Origin: Dallia pectoralis
Taxonomy: Eukaryota > Chordata > Actinopteri > Esociformes > Umbridae
DNA length: 64,000 nucleotides
Assembly (NCBI GenBank): GCA_029465975.1
Contig: CM055745.1
Span: 17,875,258-17,939,257, forward strand
Direction: 5' to 3'
The notes under the pieces: generated by a model
What the model saw: only the letters and a program-made list of their open reading frames with translations
The model's database searches: none
What the model was told of the DNA's origin: nothing
In this document: positions 1-12,431 of the stretch, piece by piece
Layout: every line of letters starts with the position of its first letter
Numbering within the stretch: the first letter of the stretch is position 1
Made by a program: the position numbers and the translations under genes

Positions 1-3000
1 TCACCCTCTTCCATAAGATGGGAGTGGGCAAGTTAGACATGTATGTTCTGAACCCCGTTAAGGACAGCAAGGAGATGCAGTTTTTAATGCAGAAGTGGGC
101 GGGAAACAGCAAGGCCAAAACCGGCATCGTGCTCCCCAATGGGAAAGAGGGAGAAATATCTGTACCCTACCTGACATCCATTACGGCGTTAGTTGTGTGG
201 CTGCCCGCCAATCCGGCAGAAAAGATTGTGAGAGTGCTGTTTCCTGGAAACGCACCACAAAACAAAATCCTGGAGGGGCTGGAGAAATTGAAACACCTCG
301 ACTTCTTGCGACACCCAGTAGCAACACAGAAAGACATATCCTCTGGGGCCCCGCCCTCTGTATTAAAACAGACGAAGTTGAAGCAACGAACAGACAGCAA
401 AGAAAGTCTGAGATCGTCCCCAAAGACTACAAAGGTGCAGAAGAAAGAGGCAGAAGATGAGATATCGGCGGCCACAGAGGCCAAGAGTGACTCTGTAAAG
501 GAGAACAAGATGGAGAAAAAAGACGAGAAGAAACTTGAGAAACCCACGAAAATACTAAAATCCAAGACAGAGGCGCCAGAAAAGAAAAAACCATTGAAGG
601 AGAAATCCTTGAAAAAGCACTCAAAGGAAAGGGCCTCCAGGATGGATGAAAAGAAAGACAAGGAAAAAAAAGAGATTAAGAAAATTAAGAAAGACGACCC
701 AGCCAAGAAAGATGAGAAAAAAGATCCCAAAATTGAAAAGAAAAAAGATACGTTCAAACCAGAGTTGAGAAAGATAACGAAACCTGACCTGAAACCTCTC
801 ACGCCAGAAGTCAGGAAGACCCTGCATAAGGCCAAACTATCAAGTAAGCCCAAAACGGATAAAAGCAAAGTCAAAACGCCTAAGGCAGGGCCTACTAAAA
901 CCAAAACAGAAGAGCCTGCTGAGACGAGCATTCAGCCTGAGCCTCTAGAGAATGGAACTGTGGAGGGAACACCTGCTTCATCCACTCCAGAGGATCTCAC
1001 CAAGGACTTTGAGGGGTTAAAACAAGATATGCCATTATCAGAGCAGCCAGAGAGTGCAGTGGAGACACCAGTAGAAGAAAGCAAATCCCCCAACCAGGGT
1101 GAGGAGAAAGAACAGGAAACGGAATCAGAAAGCAAAGAGGGCAAATTGACACAAGAGAATGAAGAAGAATTACAAGAAGAGGACGTGGAAATATTTGAGG
1201 ATGAGGGAGCCGCAATTGAAGATAAGGAAGAAGAGGAGGGCATTATTGCAAAGAGGAAAACTGTAGAAGAACAGGAAGATATGGGGATTGGGGAAGAGGA
1301 AGACGACTCAAAAGAAGATGCCAATGATGACGGACTAGACAGGAAACACGAGGTGGAGGAAATGGAAAAAGCTGAAAAACACACAGCTCTTGTGGTATCC
1401 ACTGAGGAAAGCAGAAAGTCTCCATTCCAGGAGAAAGAAGAGGTAGGATTTGAAGAAGCTGTCCAAAAGGCAGAGCTGGACGTTCTAGAAGAGGATCTGG
1501 AATTAATGGAAGATGTTGAAGTCAAACCTGACGTGAAATGCAAAGAAACATTGCCCACTGACATGGAAAGCAACACTTTTGAAAAGTCTGCTAAAACCAA
1601 AGAGGAGGAAGAGGAGGACGAGGAGGACGGATACATCTCAAACTTGGGAGGTGCTACACCTGACATAGCATCAACATTGCAAGGAGCTACATCAGCCGAA
1701 CCCATGTCTTTCATTCAAGATGAAGCCATTCCGGGTTACTCAGAAACGGAACAGACCATCTCCGACGAGGAGATCCACGAGGAAGCTGAAGACAGAATAA
1801 CGCATCTCCAATATGAAATGGGTTCATATGACATTGCTGTGCCAGATCAGACGGGCTCATTTGAATCGATCCACGGAATGAAAGAGATGCAAGCAGCAGT
1901 TGCGTCTGATGTCAGCGCCAAAGGCTTCTATTGTGGACGTGAGCAGGTATCTGCGTTCACGAACATCGCCGCGCCGTTGGCAGAAGAGGAACATGTTTCC
2001 TCGGCCACATCCATCACAGAGTACGACAAACTGTCCTCGTTCCCCACCTCTATAGCTGAGGACCAATCAGTGGCATCCGTCACAACGCCTCAAACTGAGG
2101 AAACAGGCAAAAGCTCACTTCACCTTGACACTGTAAACAGCGTTCCCCTGGCAACTCCAACTGAAGCCACGCGCACAAATGAACACCTACACTCGGCTGG
2201 GACCATCTCGCCCACATCCTCTTTAGAGGAAGACAAGGGTTCAAAGTCACCTTCATCTGTTGACTGCCTGCGAGTTGTCTCTGATGTCAAGACAGAGGCT
2301 AATGTCATTGAGGCACACAACGAAGAAGAGGACGAAGACGAAGACCAAACTCCGAACTTGGACATTTCACTTGGTAAACTCCAGGAGGGCTATTCCTTCC
2401 CAAAAATGCTCCAGGAGAAAGAAGGAGATGTGGAACGGTTCCCTGCCTTTGAGTCTCCGGTCTCTAAACCTGTTCAGGATTTAAAATCGGATCACTCGCC
2501 AGTTGTGTCTAAAGAAGACATCCCAACGGTGATGCCTTCAAAACCCAGGTCGCCATCGCCCTCGTTTTCAAAGACAAAAAGATCAGACTCTGTTACGTCA
2601 GAGGGTGAAGAGCGATGCTTCAGTCCAGATGACAGCACTGTGAAAATGGCTTCTCCTACACTATCTGGACCCCCCAGTCCAACCCACTCCCCAACCCAGT
2701 CACCAACCCACTCTCCAACCCACTCTCCTCTTCATCAGTTGCCTGTGGAGGAAAATACCAAGGCCTTCTTAGAACCCGAGCATCAAACAAAGGTGGATGT
2801 TCATGATTCAGCCACCAAAACAGAAGACAAGGATGCAAAGAAAGATCAAGCAGAAGAGAAAATTAAAGAGGATAAAAAAGAAACTATTGCCGCTGACACC
2901 AAGACAGCCGATTCAGACACACTACCAACTGTTAAGAAATCTCTTGAACAAGACGTGCATGAAGAAATGTATGGTGTCAATCGTTCCGAAAATGAGATTC

Positions 3001-6000
3001 ACCAGAAAAAAGAGACTCTTATTTCAGCCGATTCAGCTGAAGGTCAAGTAGAATCTCCAATTTCAGTAAATACATGTCTGACTGAAGACATTTCTAGTGT
3101 TAAGGCTGAACACAGACAAGATGATGAGGAAAAGGAAAATAACTCTGAAGACAACGAATCCAAAGTGTGCAGTAAAACTAAATTCCCAAAGGAGAAGGAG
3201 AGTAGCTTCTTAGATGATGATGACGATAATGACGATATTTCTGATTTAAAACACGTAGAAAAATACATAAATGAGGAAGATACAGGAAGAGAATACGCAT
3301 GTGAGGCTAAGATGACCAAGGAAGACAACAAAGAGGGAAAAGAAAGAGAAGACATGTTTGAAACCGTTAAAAAAGAGAAGGAAGAATGTACTTCTATTGC
3401 TGAACCAATCAAAGTAGACAAAGTTGAAATAGCTGAAAAAATGGACACCATTTATGAAGCTGAACCTATTAAGGAGGAAAAAACTGAAAGAGAACAAGTT
3501 GGCACAGCAAAAGTGGAACACTTAAAATTATATAAAGATGATGAAGTAAAACATATAGAAATGGTTGGGATTACTGAACCTGAACCCGAAGAAGATGGAG
3601 GTGAGATATTGAAAGAGACACCTCACATTCATGACGCTCCGCCCTTAGAGAAAGAGAAGAAAGAAACAGAAAAGGTTGAGATTAGGGAAAAAGAAAAAGA
3701 AGACATGAAAGAAGAGAAGACAGAAAGCACTTCTAAAGCTGAACCAATCAGGGAAGATAAAGTTGAGAAAGTCAAAGAAAAAGATGACATTTATGGAGTT
3801 GAACTTATCAAAGAAGATACAAATCTGAAATTAAAGGAAGCAGATGACAGTCATGGAGCTGAACTTGTCAAAGAAGATATTCATCTGAAATTAAAGGAAG
3901 CAGATGCCAGTCATGGAGCTGAACTTGTCAAAGAAGATATTCATCTGAAATTAAAGGAAGCAGGTGACAGTCATGAAGCTGAACTTATCAAAGAAAATAT
4001 TCATCTGAAATTAAAGGAAGCAGGTGACATTCATGAAGCTGAACTTATCAAAGAAGATATTCATCTGAAATTAAAGGAAGCAGATGCCAGTCATGGAGCT
4101 GAACTTATCAAAGAAGATATTCATCTGAAATTAAAGGAAGCAGATGCCAGTCATGGAGCTGAACTTATCAAAGAAGATATTCATCTGAAATTAAAGGAAG
4201 CAGGTGACAGTCATGAAGCTGAACTTATCAAAGAAGATATTCATCTGAAATTAAAGGAAGCAGGTGACAGTCATGAAGCTGAACTTGTCAAAGAAGATAT
4301 TCATCTGAAATTAAAGGAAGCAGGTGACAGTCATGAAGCTGAACTTATCAAAGAAGATACAAATCTGAAATTAAAGGAAGCAGGTGACAGTCATGAAGCT
4401 GAACTTGTCAAAGAAGATATTCATCTGAAATTAAAGGAAGCAGATGCCAGTCATGGAGCTGAACTTATCAAAGAAGACACAAATCTGAAATTAAAGGAAG
4501 CAGATGACAGTCATGAAGCTGAACTTATCAAGGAAGATATTCATCTGAAATTAAAGGAAGCAGGTGACAGTCAAGGAGCTGAACTTATCAAAGAAGATAC
4601 AAATCTGAAATTAAAGGAAGCAGATGCCAGTCATGGAGCTGAACTTATCAAAGAAGATACAAATCTGAAATTAAAGGAAGCAGATGACAGTCAAGGAGCT
4701 GAACTTATCAAAGAAGATACAAATCTGAAATTAAAGGAAGCAGATGACAGTCATGAAGCTGAAGCATTACAGGAAGACAAAGAAAAGGAAGCCACATTGG
4801 ACACAGTCAAGGAAGAGAAGAAAGAGAAATGTAATATCAATGACACAGAACAAATGAAAGACGATAACGATGAGAATGTAAAGGCCGAATTTGCAATTGA
4901 TGAAGATGAGACAACCAAGAAAGAGAAAACAGTTACAGAAAATGTTGGGACTTCTGAAGCTGAAGCATTCAAGGAAAATAAAGATAAGAAAGACGGAGAA
5001 AAACAAGGCGTGCGTGAGTCAGTCAAGGAAGACGAGAAAGAAACTTCTGACGCTGAACTTATCAAGACAGATAAAGAGGAGAAAGTAAATGAAAAGTATT
5101 TCATTAATGAAGTTGAAGACGTGAAAGAAGTGAATAAAGAAACTGAAAAGCCTAGCACTACTAAAGCTGAAGCATTTAAGGAAGAGATAGAAAAAGAGAC
5201 TGTCAAGGAAGAGATAACAGATATAGAAACATATTTAACTTCTGACACTGAACCCTACGAGCAAGATAAAGATGAAAAAAGAAGAGAAAAAGATCAAATT
5301 CATAAAGCTGAAGCCATTGATGAAGAGAAGAAAGAAACTGAAAGACACAAGAAATCTGGAGCTGAGCCCATGAAGGAAGAGGAGAAAGAGAGTGAAAGAG
5401 ATTACCACAGTGTGGCTGAAACTACAAAAGAAGAGAAACAGAAAGAAATACAAGATACACCTCTATCTAAAGTGGAGACCGCCTTAGAGTTCACAACTCC
5501 TGAGAAAATAGAGCCAGAAAAAGTTACAACTGTGTCTCAATTAATGAAAGATGAGAAGAAAGTGAAGGATGAAACTAATTTGACCAAGGAGGAAGAGATG
5601 GAAATGGGACAAACTCTCAAGTCAGAAGCAATTAAAGAAGAGCAAACTGTGTTTCACACAGAATCGCCAAAAGAAGAAACATCTGAAAAAGACACCCTCT
5701 ACAGTACACCAGCAAAAGAACATCAAACCGAAAAAGAAAGAGATACTTGTGACTATGTGCAAATGGAAACACAGAAAGATACTTTTGAAACTGAACCAGC
5801 AGACAAACCGCACAGCGTGGAAGATGAGTATGATACAAAAATGGTTGAGATGATCCAGAAAGAAACAGAAAAGGGGACTGAACAAAGCGAAAAAGATACA
5901 ACTGAGAAAGAAAAAGATGATTCTTATGTGGCTGAAGTCAGTAAAGAACAGAAGATGGAAAATGAGAAAGAAAAAGAAGATACTAGTGATTTGGAAGACA

Positions 6001-9000
6001 GTAAAGATGAGAAGCGAGAGAAGGAAGCTGTAGCCATTAAATCAGAAGAATTGGCAATACACGATGAAACCGTCAACGATGAAACCGTCAACGATGAAAC
6101 GAGCACAAAAGAAACAGACAAGAATAATTCTCTCAAGGTTGAACCTAATAAAGTGGGGGAGAAAAAGAAAGAAGAGGTGCAGGAGAAAGAGCTGAAGGAA
6201 CCCCTCAAACATACCACCCAGATAACCACGTTAGGAAAACATGGGGTGACGGCTGCGACCAAGCTTGAGTCCACATTCCAGGTTCAGTATTCAGATGGAG
6301 ATGATGACGATGACGAGCAAGGCAATGAGGAAGATGAAAAACAGGCCATTTGTGTGGGCGGCGCAGACTCGAGACCTCTATCAGTCGAACCTAGACATTC
6401 AGAGCACGATTTAATCTTTCATGACCTGCTCTCAACTCAGTCCTCCGAGTCCGTGCATATGGACCAAACACGGGACAGCAACTCTGGACAGACCACATGT
6501 CTTGTGTCTGCCCTACCAAAATGGGAGCCCTCAGCTGACCAAGGCCTCACAGAGCAGCATGTACAACCTGAACTGGAACAGGGAACAACGAAGGCTGAGT
6601 CCACATCAGGACCCCATCTTCACCAAGAGTCTACCATTGTGTTCCCTACGTTGGATAAGGGGGCAACTTGTGCTATTTCTACCATCGAACTAGAGCCTGC
6701 CTCAGGTTCCACCATAGGTTCCACACAATTGAGCACTGACAGCTATTCTTTAGGCTCCATGCTCTCCAGCACTGACAGACAGGTTGTAAGTGTCACGCTC
6801 TCTAGTTCAGACCACCAGACCATTGTGGAGGAATTCACCCAGCATGAAGCACTTCTGCCATCCATCACAACAAGCACTGAAGCAGCGAATACAGATGAGA
6901 AGACAGATGAGAAGACAAAGCCTGTCTCTCCAAAAGAAGATGAGAAACCAGGCAAGGAAGCTGAAAGGGAGATGGAGAAAGAGCGTGAAGTTGCTTCCCC
7001 CGGACACGCACAACCATGCTCATATTTTGTCTTGGCGAAAGATTCTGAGAAGGTTCCAGAAGAAGTAGGCTACACTGACGCGGCAAAAGCAGACAGTGCC
7101 GAACACTTGGAAGGTTTTGAACAAGTGACAACAGAGGAGGAAACAGTCTGTGTGCGCTCACAACTGGAATATCCAGGTTCCGTTACATCTAAGTATGAAC
7201 CATACGAAAAGCCAGTTTCTAAAGACCAGGAGTCCGACTATAAAGGACACAGTGAGGTTCCCGTAGAGTTTGATGGCTCAGCACAAATTGGTATTGATGA
7301 TAATAGGAGAGCTAGCCAGGCAGATGCTGCTGCATTCTTCTCAGAGGACGAGGAAAAAGAAGAACCGTTGTCATTCAGCAGAGTTGATTACACCCCTCCA
7401 GCTTCCACCGAGAGCGAGAGGAGCCTCTTTTGCAGACCGAGTGCCTTCCCCGAACACAACGACAAAGAAAAGGGCCAAGAAGAAGAAAGTGATAGGAAAG
7501 AGGGACAAGCTACGCCGCACGTAGAGAACAGCTGTGCTTATACAGAGATTCAGGACAACAAAGCCACCCGTGCATCTGAGCCGTGCTCATTTGCCTTCGC
7601 TCTCAAAGAAGATAAACCCGAGAAGGTCGAGATGGAGAAGGCCGAGGTTTATGTCAGTTCAGAATCTACCACTCAAACATCTACAGGAGCGACAGAAAAG
7701 ACTGGAGCATCTCCGAGTGCAGAGGAGTATTTCCCAGTCCAGTCAGGCCGAAAGGAAACATCCTCCCCCTCATGGAGTCAATCCAACCTCGCTACCCAAG
7801 CATCAGCTACTGCCATGCCTCTTGAAGATGTCCCTGAGAAAAAAACCACAGAGAAGGCAAAAGAGAAGGAAATGGATGAGCTGTTCAAAGACAAGGTAGA
7901 TTCATCTGATAGTGAGAAAGGAGACTCTCCATCTGGTCGCTACTCACCAGCAGAGAAAGACATGCTTCAAGCATTACCTAAGATCACAGAGAATCAGGCT
8001 TCTGCTGCACATTCAGGTCAGGTCATAGATGATAATCTATTTGCGTCTGAATACACTGAAATTGGCAGTTCCATCAGCAGCAAATCTACAATGGAATATT
8101 ATGGACAAGGCACTCCAGGAAGTGTAGATAAGAGGCTGCTGGTGGCAGGAGAAGATTATGTGGAAGATGAGGAAGCAGAGGAAGATGGTGATGCGGAAGA
8201 AACTAGCGATCTAGATGTGGAGAAGGGCGCCAGAGAGCAGTCGGAAAAAGAAATCTGTAAAACTACATTGGATGATACAACTACTTCTAAACTTCCTGTG
8301 ACAAAGGAAGAGGAAAAGGATAAGAAGACTTTCTCACCTGAACCTGAACCCAACCTTCTCCAAAATGAAGAACCTCTCATGTCAACAAGCGGTCCTCCAC
8401 CTGCTGAAACTGCAGATGCACTTTTGGAAACTGTAGTGTGTTCCTCGTCACTTCAGTCTCACAGTTCCACTGCAAGTGAACAAGCCGGATCTACAGGATG
8501 TCCCTCTGAATCCTCTGAGAATTCAGAGGACAGCCAGCTGGGGGTAAAGATTGAGACTTTGGACTGTCCTGATGTCTCTCTGCCCACCAAGTCCGGAAAA
8601 GACAAAGAGTCTAACAGAGAAGAGATTGAAGTGCAAGGACAGATCCCTCCTGGCACTGTTTGTAGAAAACCAGAGACACCTTTGACTTACCTGTCCTCTG
8701 CATCATCTTCTTCATTAACCAGCCACCAGTTTGTGGTGGAGGTAGAGGGCCTCTCTGGGTATTCATCAGTCAAAGACGATGACTATTCAGTCATGCAAAC
8801 AACTCTCACAGCTTCAGGAGTTATGTTAAAAGATGATTACCTAGAGGCATCTGAAAAGCTTTCCTCTACAACTACATTGAGCCTTACCATTGTCTCTCCA
8901 GGCTTGGCCATCTCAGCCAAGGGCATTACTGAACTAAACACATCATCCAGCTCGGAAATGGACACGGGTCAGACCTCTGATGACCTCCATAAACGTGAGG

Positions 9001-10905
9001 CGATTGTGACACAATCTGAAACACATGCTGAAGCTGCAGAGCCACTAAATTCCCAGCTGTCCAAACCTGCAGACACATCATCTACTTCATTGGCTGTCTT
9101 TGACGTTTCCCCATTGCAAAGACTCCCCGTTGACAAAGAATCCCAGGAATCAGTTGGCCTCAAAGACTCCAACATGAACGTAATGGACGACCGTAGTATT
9201 CCATGCCTTATCGAATGCCACAAATCTTTAGTGACAGATCAAAAAGTCGACCTCAGCTCTTATACAACCACAACAGTGTCTGATGAAGTAACGAAACCAC
9301 AGCAGTCAGATGAAACCTCCTCCAAGCCTCTTCTTTATGAGGTTATCACAAGTCCTCAAGCAAATGTTGTGGATACTAGCACTGCCACTTTTCCCGCAAC
9401 TTCAAATTTGAAAAGCGACGAGGAAAAAGAGCCAAAAGATGACGAAGATAAGATGAAAATGAAAGAAAATGAAAATATTGAGAGCAAGGTAGATAGCCTG
9501 AAGGAGGATTGGAAAATGCTTGAGCAGAAAGAAGAGAAGAAAGAGTTTTATGAGAAAAAAGATGGGACTGAAGTGAAAAAACAGGTAGAGGAGCAGGCGG
9601 AAGTTGAGGAACATAAGTTTGAAGAGAAACACTGGGAGGCAGAGAAAAAAGACAAGACTGAAGAAAAGAGTGAGAAAGAAAAGCAAGAGAATGATGGAGA
9701 GAAAGAGGAGACAAAAGCAGAGGAACAAGGAGTAAAACAGGAGGAGAAGATGGCCGAAAGGAGGAGGAGTAGTCTATCTGACTGGGAACTTCTAGTTCCA
9801 GAAGCATGTCCAAGTGGACCTCCTCCAGGCTATGAAGATGACAAAGAAGAGGAAGAAGTATATGAAACAGAAGACGCTGAAGAAGCAGAGGAAGAATATG
9901 GTCCGACGCAATGGGCCGGCCCAGGTCAGCCAAGTCGTCTGTCCACATCAGAACATGCCCACCAAACCGAGACATCTGCAAAAGCAGAGGAATCCACCCG
10001 TCCCACTGAATTGCCTATGGAGGCCAGCCCACCTGGTTACTCCTCATGTGAATACAAACATGGTAAAGGGGAGATCTCACCATCCTTCATCAACCCCAGT
10101 CCACACACCCTCTCCAGTGACGACGGTGACGAGGATCGTGGTAGTGACCACTCTCGGGAGGGGGATGAAGACGAACGCGAGCAGCATTCTGTCAAGAGAA
10201 GGTCTCACAAGCAGCAGCGACGTCACCCTGAAAGTGGCGCTGCTGAATCTGTAGAGGCTTCACATCCCGTTTCCATGCCTCCCGGTTGCCTGGCAGCAGG
10301 ACTCGGGGTAACGCTTGCCGGAGAGGAGACGCCCCCGACATCCGTGAGCGACTCGTTAGCATCGCAATCGGACTCAGATGTCCCTCCAGAGACAGAGGAG
10401 TGCCCATCGATTACTGCAGAGGGTAACTTGGACTCGGACGAAGATGCAGAGCACCTGCCTGTAGATAAACTATCCTCTGCTACAGGAGGGGGTCACCAAC
10501 CTCCCTCACCTAGATCATCTGTGAAAGCCCACGATCCCACACCTGCCCCTATGAAGGATCCGTTCCCCCACCCACCTCAACCTGATGTGTGCATGGTGGA
10601 CCCAGAAGCTCTCCCTACCGACTTGAGCGGCTCAGAGAAACTGCTCAAGAAGGATCACAAGACCACCAAGAGCTTACGGAAGGGACTCGGCAAACCCAAG
10701 TCTGCGTCCCCAGCCCGAAAGGGCAAGAGGTCCACCACGCCGGTGAAGTCAGCCTCCAAGGATTCCTCGCCACGATCGTCGTCTCTTAGGAGGAAGGACA
10801 CAGAACGGAGCTCCAGGCTGACACGAATGTCAGAAGGCCTGGGATCTAAGGGGGACCTATACGCTCCAGGGAAAGGCTTGGTGAATGGCGTCAAGAGCAA
10901 CCTGG
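1..10905 (+). CDS. map1a: map1a giant exon (microtubule-associated protein 1A heavy chain; 5' end outside window)
   Basis: MAP1A is a neuronal microtubule-binding scaffold made as a polyprotein and cut into a heavy chain and light chain LC2. The reading frame is open from the left edge (codons from base 3), so the ATG at 18 is internal: it lies in the conserved MAP1 block HKMGVGKLDMYVLNPVK. In order: conserved N-terminal block (18-390); Lys/Glu-rich KKE-type basic stretch (about 420-790), typical of MAP1 microtubule binding; acidic stretch (1130-1660); a MAP1A-specific block around EEHVSSATSITEYDKLSS (about 1985-2050); a Ser-Pro-Thr-His repeat (2672-2730); sixteen 20-residue repeats (3782-4762); long acidic low-complexity sequence; and the conserved tail DVPPETEECPSITAE (about 10378-10422), then a basic Ser-rich LC2 start. 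The exon ends at 10905 with donor G|GTACTG in phase 1. About 3,630 codons are visible, against 2,803 residues for all of human MAP1A. The EEHVSSATSITE block and the CKIEF end favour MAP1A over MAP1B, although several blocks (FEDEGA, SCEYKH) look MAP1B-like. Family assignment is very secure. Confidence 0.95.
3782..4762 (+). repeat. In-frame 60-bp minisatellite inside map1a (about 16 units of 20 codons)
   Basis: Sixteen head-to-tail units of exactly 60 bp encode variants of AELIKEDTNLKLKEADDSHG. Units differ at a few positions: KEDIHL/KEDTNL/KENIHL, ADDSH/ADASH/GDSHE, and SHG/SQG/SHE. No copy carries a frameshift or stop, and DNA identity between units is very high, including at third positions. 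The repeats are charged and predicted helical or disordered. They lie in the middle of the heavy chain, the part most divergent between species. Confidence 0.97.
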
Positions 10906-11183
10906 GTACTGGGGAAATAAAAATTATTTATGAATCATTCAATTTTCTTTCACATTCCTTTGAAAAGGTAATTAAGGTTTAAAGTCTAATGGACTACCTC
11001 CAGTTGAAATTCTTTCCACTGGGCTTTATTATACACACTCCTCTTTTCCAACTTCCACTTGATAAACAAATATCTATAACTATAAGTCTTAAGTCACACA
11101 CTGTAAAACAGGAAAAATTAATTGTCAATAAAGACTTTTTTGCCAACATTGAAATATTTGACATGTTGCACTTACTCCTTCAG
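10906..11183 (+). other. map1a intron (278 bp)
   Basis: The intron runs from GTACTGGGG at 10906 to the acceptor CCTTCAG ending at 11183. Both borders are phase 1, and the junction codon is G+CT (Ala). A second usable acceptor (ACTTCAG, ending 11210) lies 27 nt downstream in the same phase. The giant-exon frame happens to run on into the intron up to a TAA at 10980, so the exon end is defined by the splice site and the family alignment, not by the stop. Confidence 0.85.
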
Positions 11184-11416
11184 CTACCAATGCCCAAAAG
11201 CCTACTTCAGCCGTTCCCCCTGGGCCTCCGATCTACGTGGATCTGGCATACGTGCCAAACCACTGCAGTGCCAAGAACGTGGACCAGGAGTTTTTCAAGC
11301 GTGTACGTGCTTCGTACTACGTGGTGAGCGGCAACGACCCAGCGGGTGGAGAGCCCAGTCGTGGAGTTCTGGATGCCCTGCTGGAGGGCAAGGCAACGTG
11401 GGGCTCCAATCTTCAG
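11184..11416 (+). CDS. map1a: map1a penultimate exon (LC2 light chain, conserved C-terminal domain)
   Basis: This exon encodes the first part of the conserved MAP1 C-terminal domain of the light chain, which binds microtubules and the heavy chain. It starts with two bases completing an Ala codon, then 77 codons. Recognisable motifs are TSAVPPGPPIYVDLAYVPNH, FFKRVRASYYVVSGNDP and GVLDALLEGKATWGSNLQ, all nearly identical to mammalian MAP1A/MAP1B. It ends CTTCAG|GTGCTA at 11416 in phase 0. The alternative acceptor at 11210 would drop nine residues (TNAQKPTSA region) without changing frame. MAP1B also has residues before SAVPPG, which supports the longer form. Confidence 0.95.
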
Positions 11417-11544
11417 GTGCTAATTTTTTGTGCCTCCATTGTTGATTGACAAAAAATTATTAATATGATACTGAATTTTGTCTTTGCATTCTGTTAGACT
11501 CTCAGAATGGTTAGTAAATTTAGTTTGCTTCCTCGCTCAGCCGG

Positions 11545-12190
11545 ACTTTACCAATGCTTTAAAATGGCCATTTGGTTAACCAATACTTTACCAATGCTTT
11601 AAAAATGGCCATTTGGTTAACTAATACTTTACCAATGCTTTAAAAATGGCCATTTGGTTAACTAATACTTTACCAATGCTTTGAAAATGGCCATTTGGTT
11701 AACTAATACTTTACCAATGCTTTAAAAATGGCCATTTGGTTAACTAATACTTTACCAATGCTTTGAAAATGGCCATTTGGTTAACTAATACTTTACCAAT
11801 GCTTTAAAAATTGCCATTTGGTTAACTATTACTTTACCAATGCTTTGAAAATGGCCATTTGGTTAACTAATACTTTACCAATGCTTTAAAAATTGCCATT
11901 TGGTTAACTAATACTTTACCAATGCTTTGAAAATGGCCATTTGATTAACTAATACTTTACCAATGCTTTAAAAATTGCCATTTGGTTAACTAATACTTTA
12001 CCAATGCTTTGAAAATGGCCATTTGGTTAACTAATACTTTACCAACGCTTTAAAAATTTGCCATTTGGTTAACTATTACTTTACCAATGCTTTGAAAATG
12101 GCCATTTGGTTAACTAATACTTTACCAATGCTTTAAAAATGGCCATTTGGTTAACTAATACTTTACCAATGCTTTGAAAATGGTCATTTA
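11545..12190 (+). repeat. 41-bp minisatellite in the last map1a intron (about 15.7 units)
   Basis: The unit contains CCAATGCTTTAAAAATGGCC followed by ATTTGGTTAACTAATACTTTA. Main variation is AAAAATGG/GAAAATGG/AAAAATTG, with alternating unit types in the middle of the array. It fills about three quarters of the 859-bp intron (11417-12275). Each unit contains GTTAACTAATAC, which resembles a vertebrate branch point (yUnAy) but lies far from the acceptor. Confidence 0.95.
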
Positions 12191-12275
12191 TTACAGAGAC
12201 TGAGATAATTTAACGAACAGACAAATTGTAACCTGTATTACTGTAACTCATTCATCCTCCCTCTCTCTAACCTAG

Positions 12276-12431
12276 GTCACTCTAATCCCTACACACGACA
12301 CAGAGGTGACCAGAGACTGGTACCAGCAGACACATGAGAAACAGCAGGACCTGAACATCATGGTCCTGGCAAGCAGCAGCACCGTTGTCATGCAGGACGA
12401 GTCTTTCCCCGCCTGCAAGATTGAGTTCTAG
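12276..12431 (+). CDS. map1a: map1a terminal coding exon
   Basis: Acceptor CTCTCTAACCTAG precedes base 12276. The exon has 51 codons and a TAG at 12429-12431. It encodes VTLIPTHDTEVTRDWYQQTH, then a segment ending ASSSTVVMQDESFPACKIEF, the invariant end of MAP1 light chains; the final Phe is as in MAP1A (MAP1B ends in Leu). This block closes the light-chain globular domain. Phase 0 entry matches the CAG-ending donor of the preceding exon. The minus-strand frame overlapping this exon is a shadow. Confidence 0.97.
   Translation, partial: VTLIPTHDTEVTRDWYQQTHEKQQDLNIMVLASSSTVVMQDESFPACKIEF

Noticed and set aside
18..20. ATG at 18 as the map1a start codon
   Set aside because: The frame is open to the window edge and the residues around it (HKMGVGKLD) belong to a conserved internal MAP1 block; the N-terminal part lies outside.
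10906..10982. Reading the giant exon through to the TAA at 10980
   Set aside because: The last residues (GTGEIKIIYESF...) do not match MAP1, while a phase-correct donor at 10906 joins to the conserved exon at 11184.
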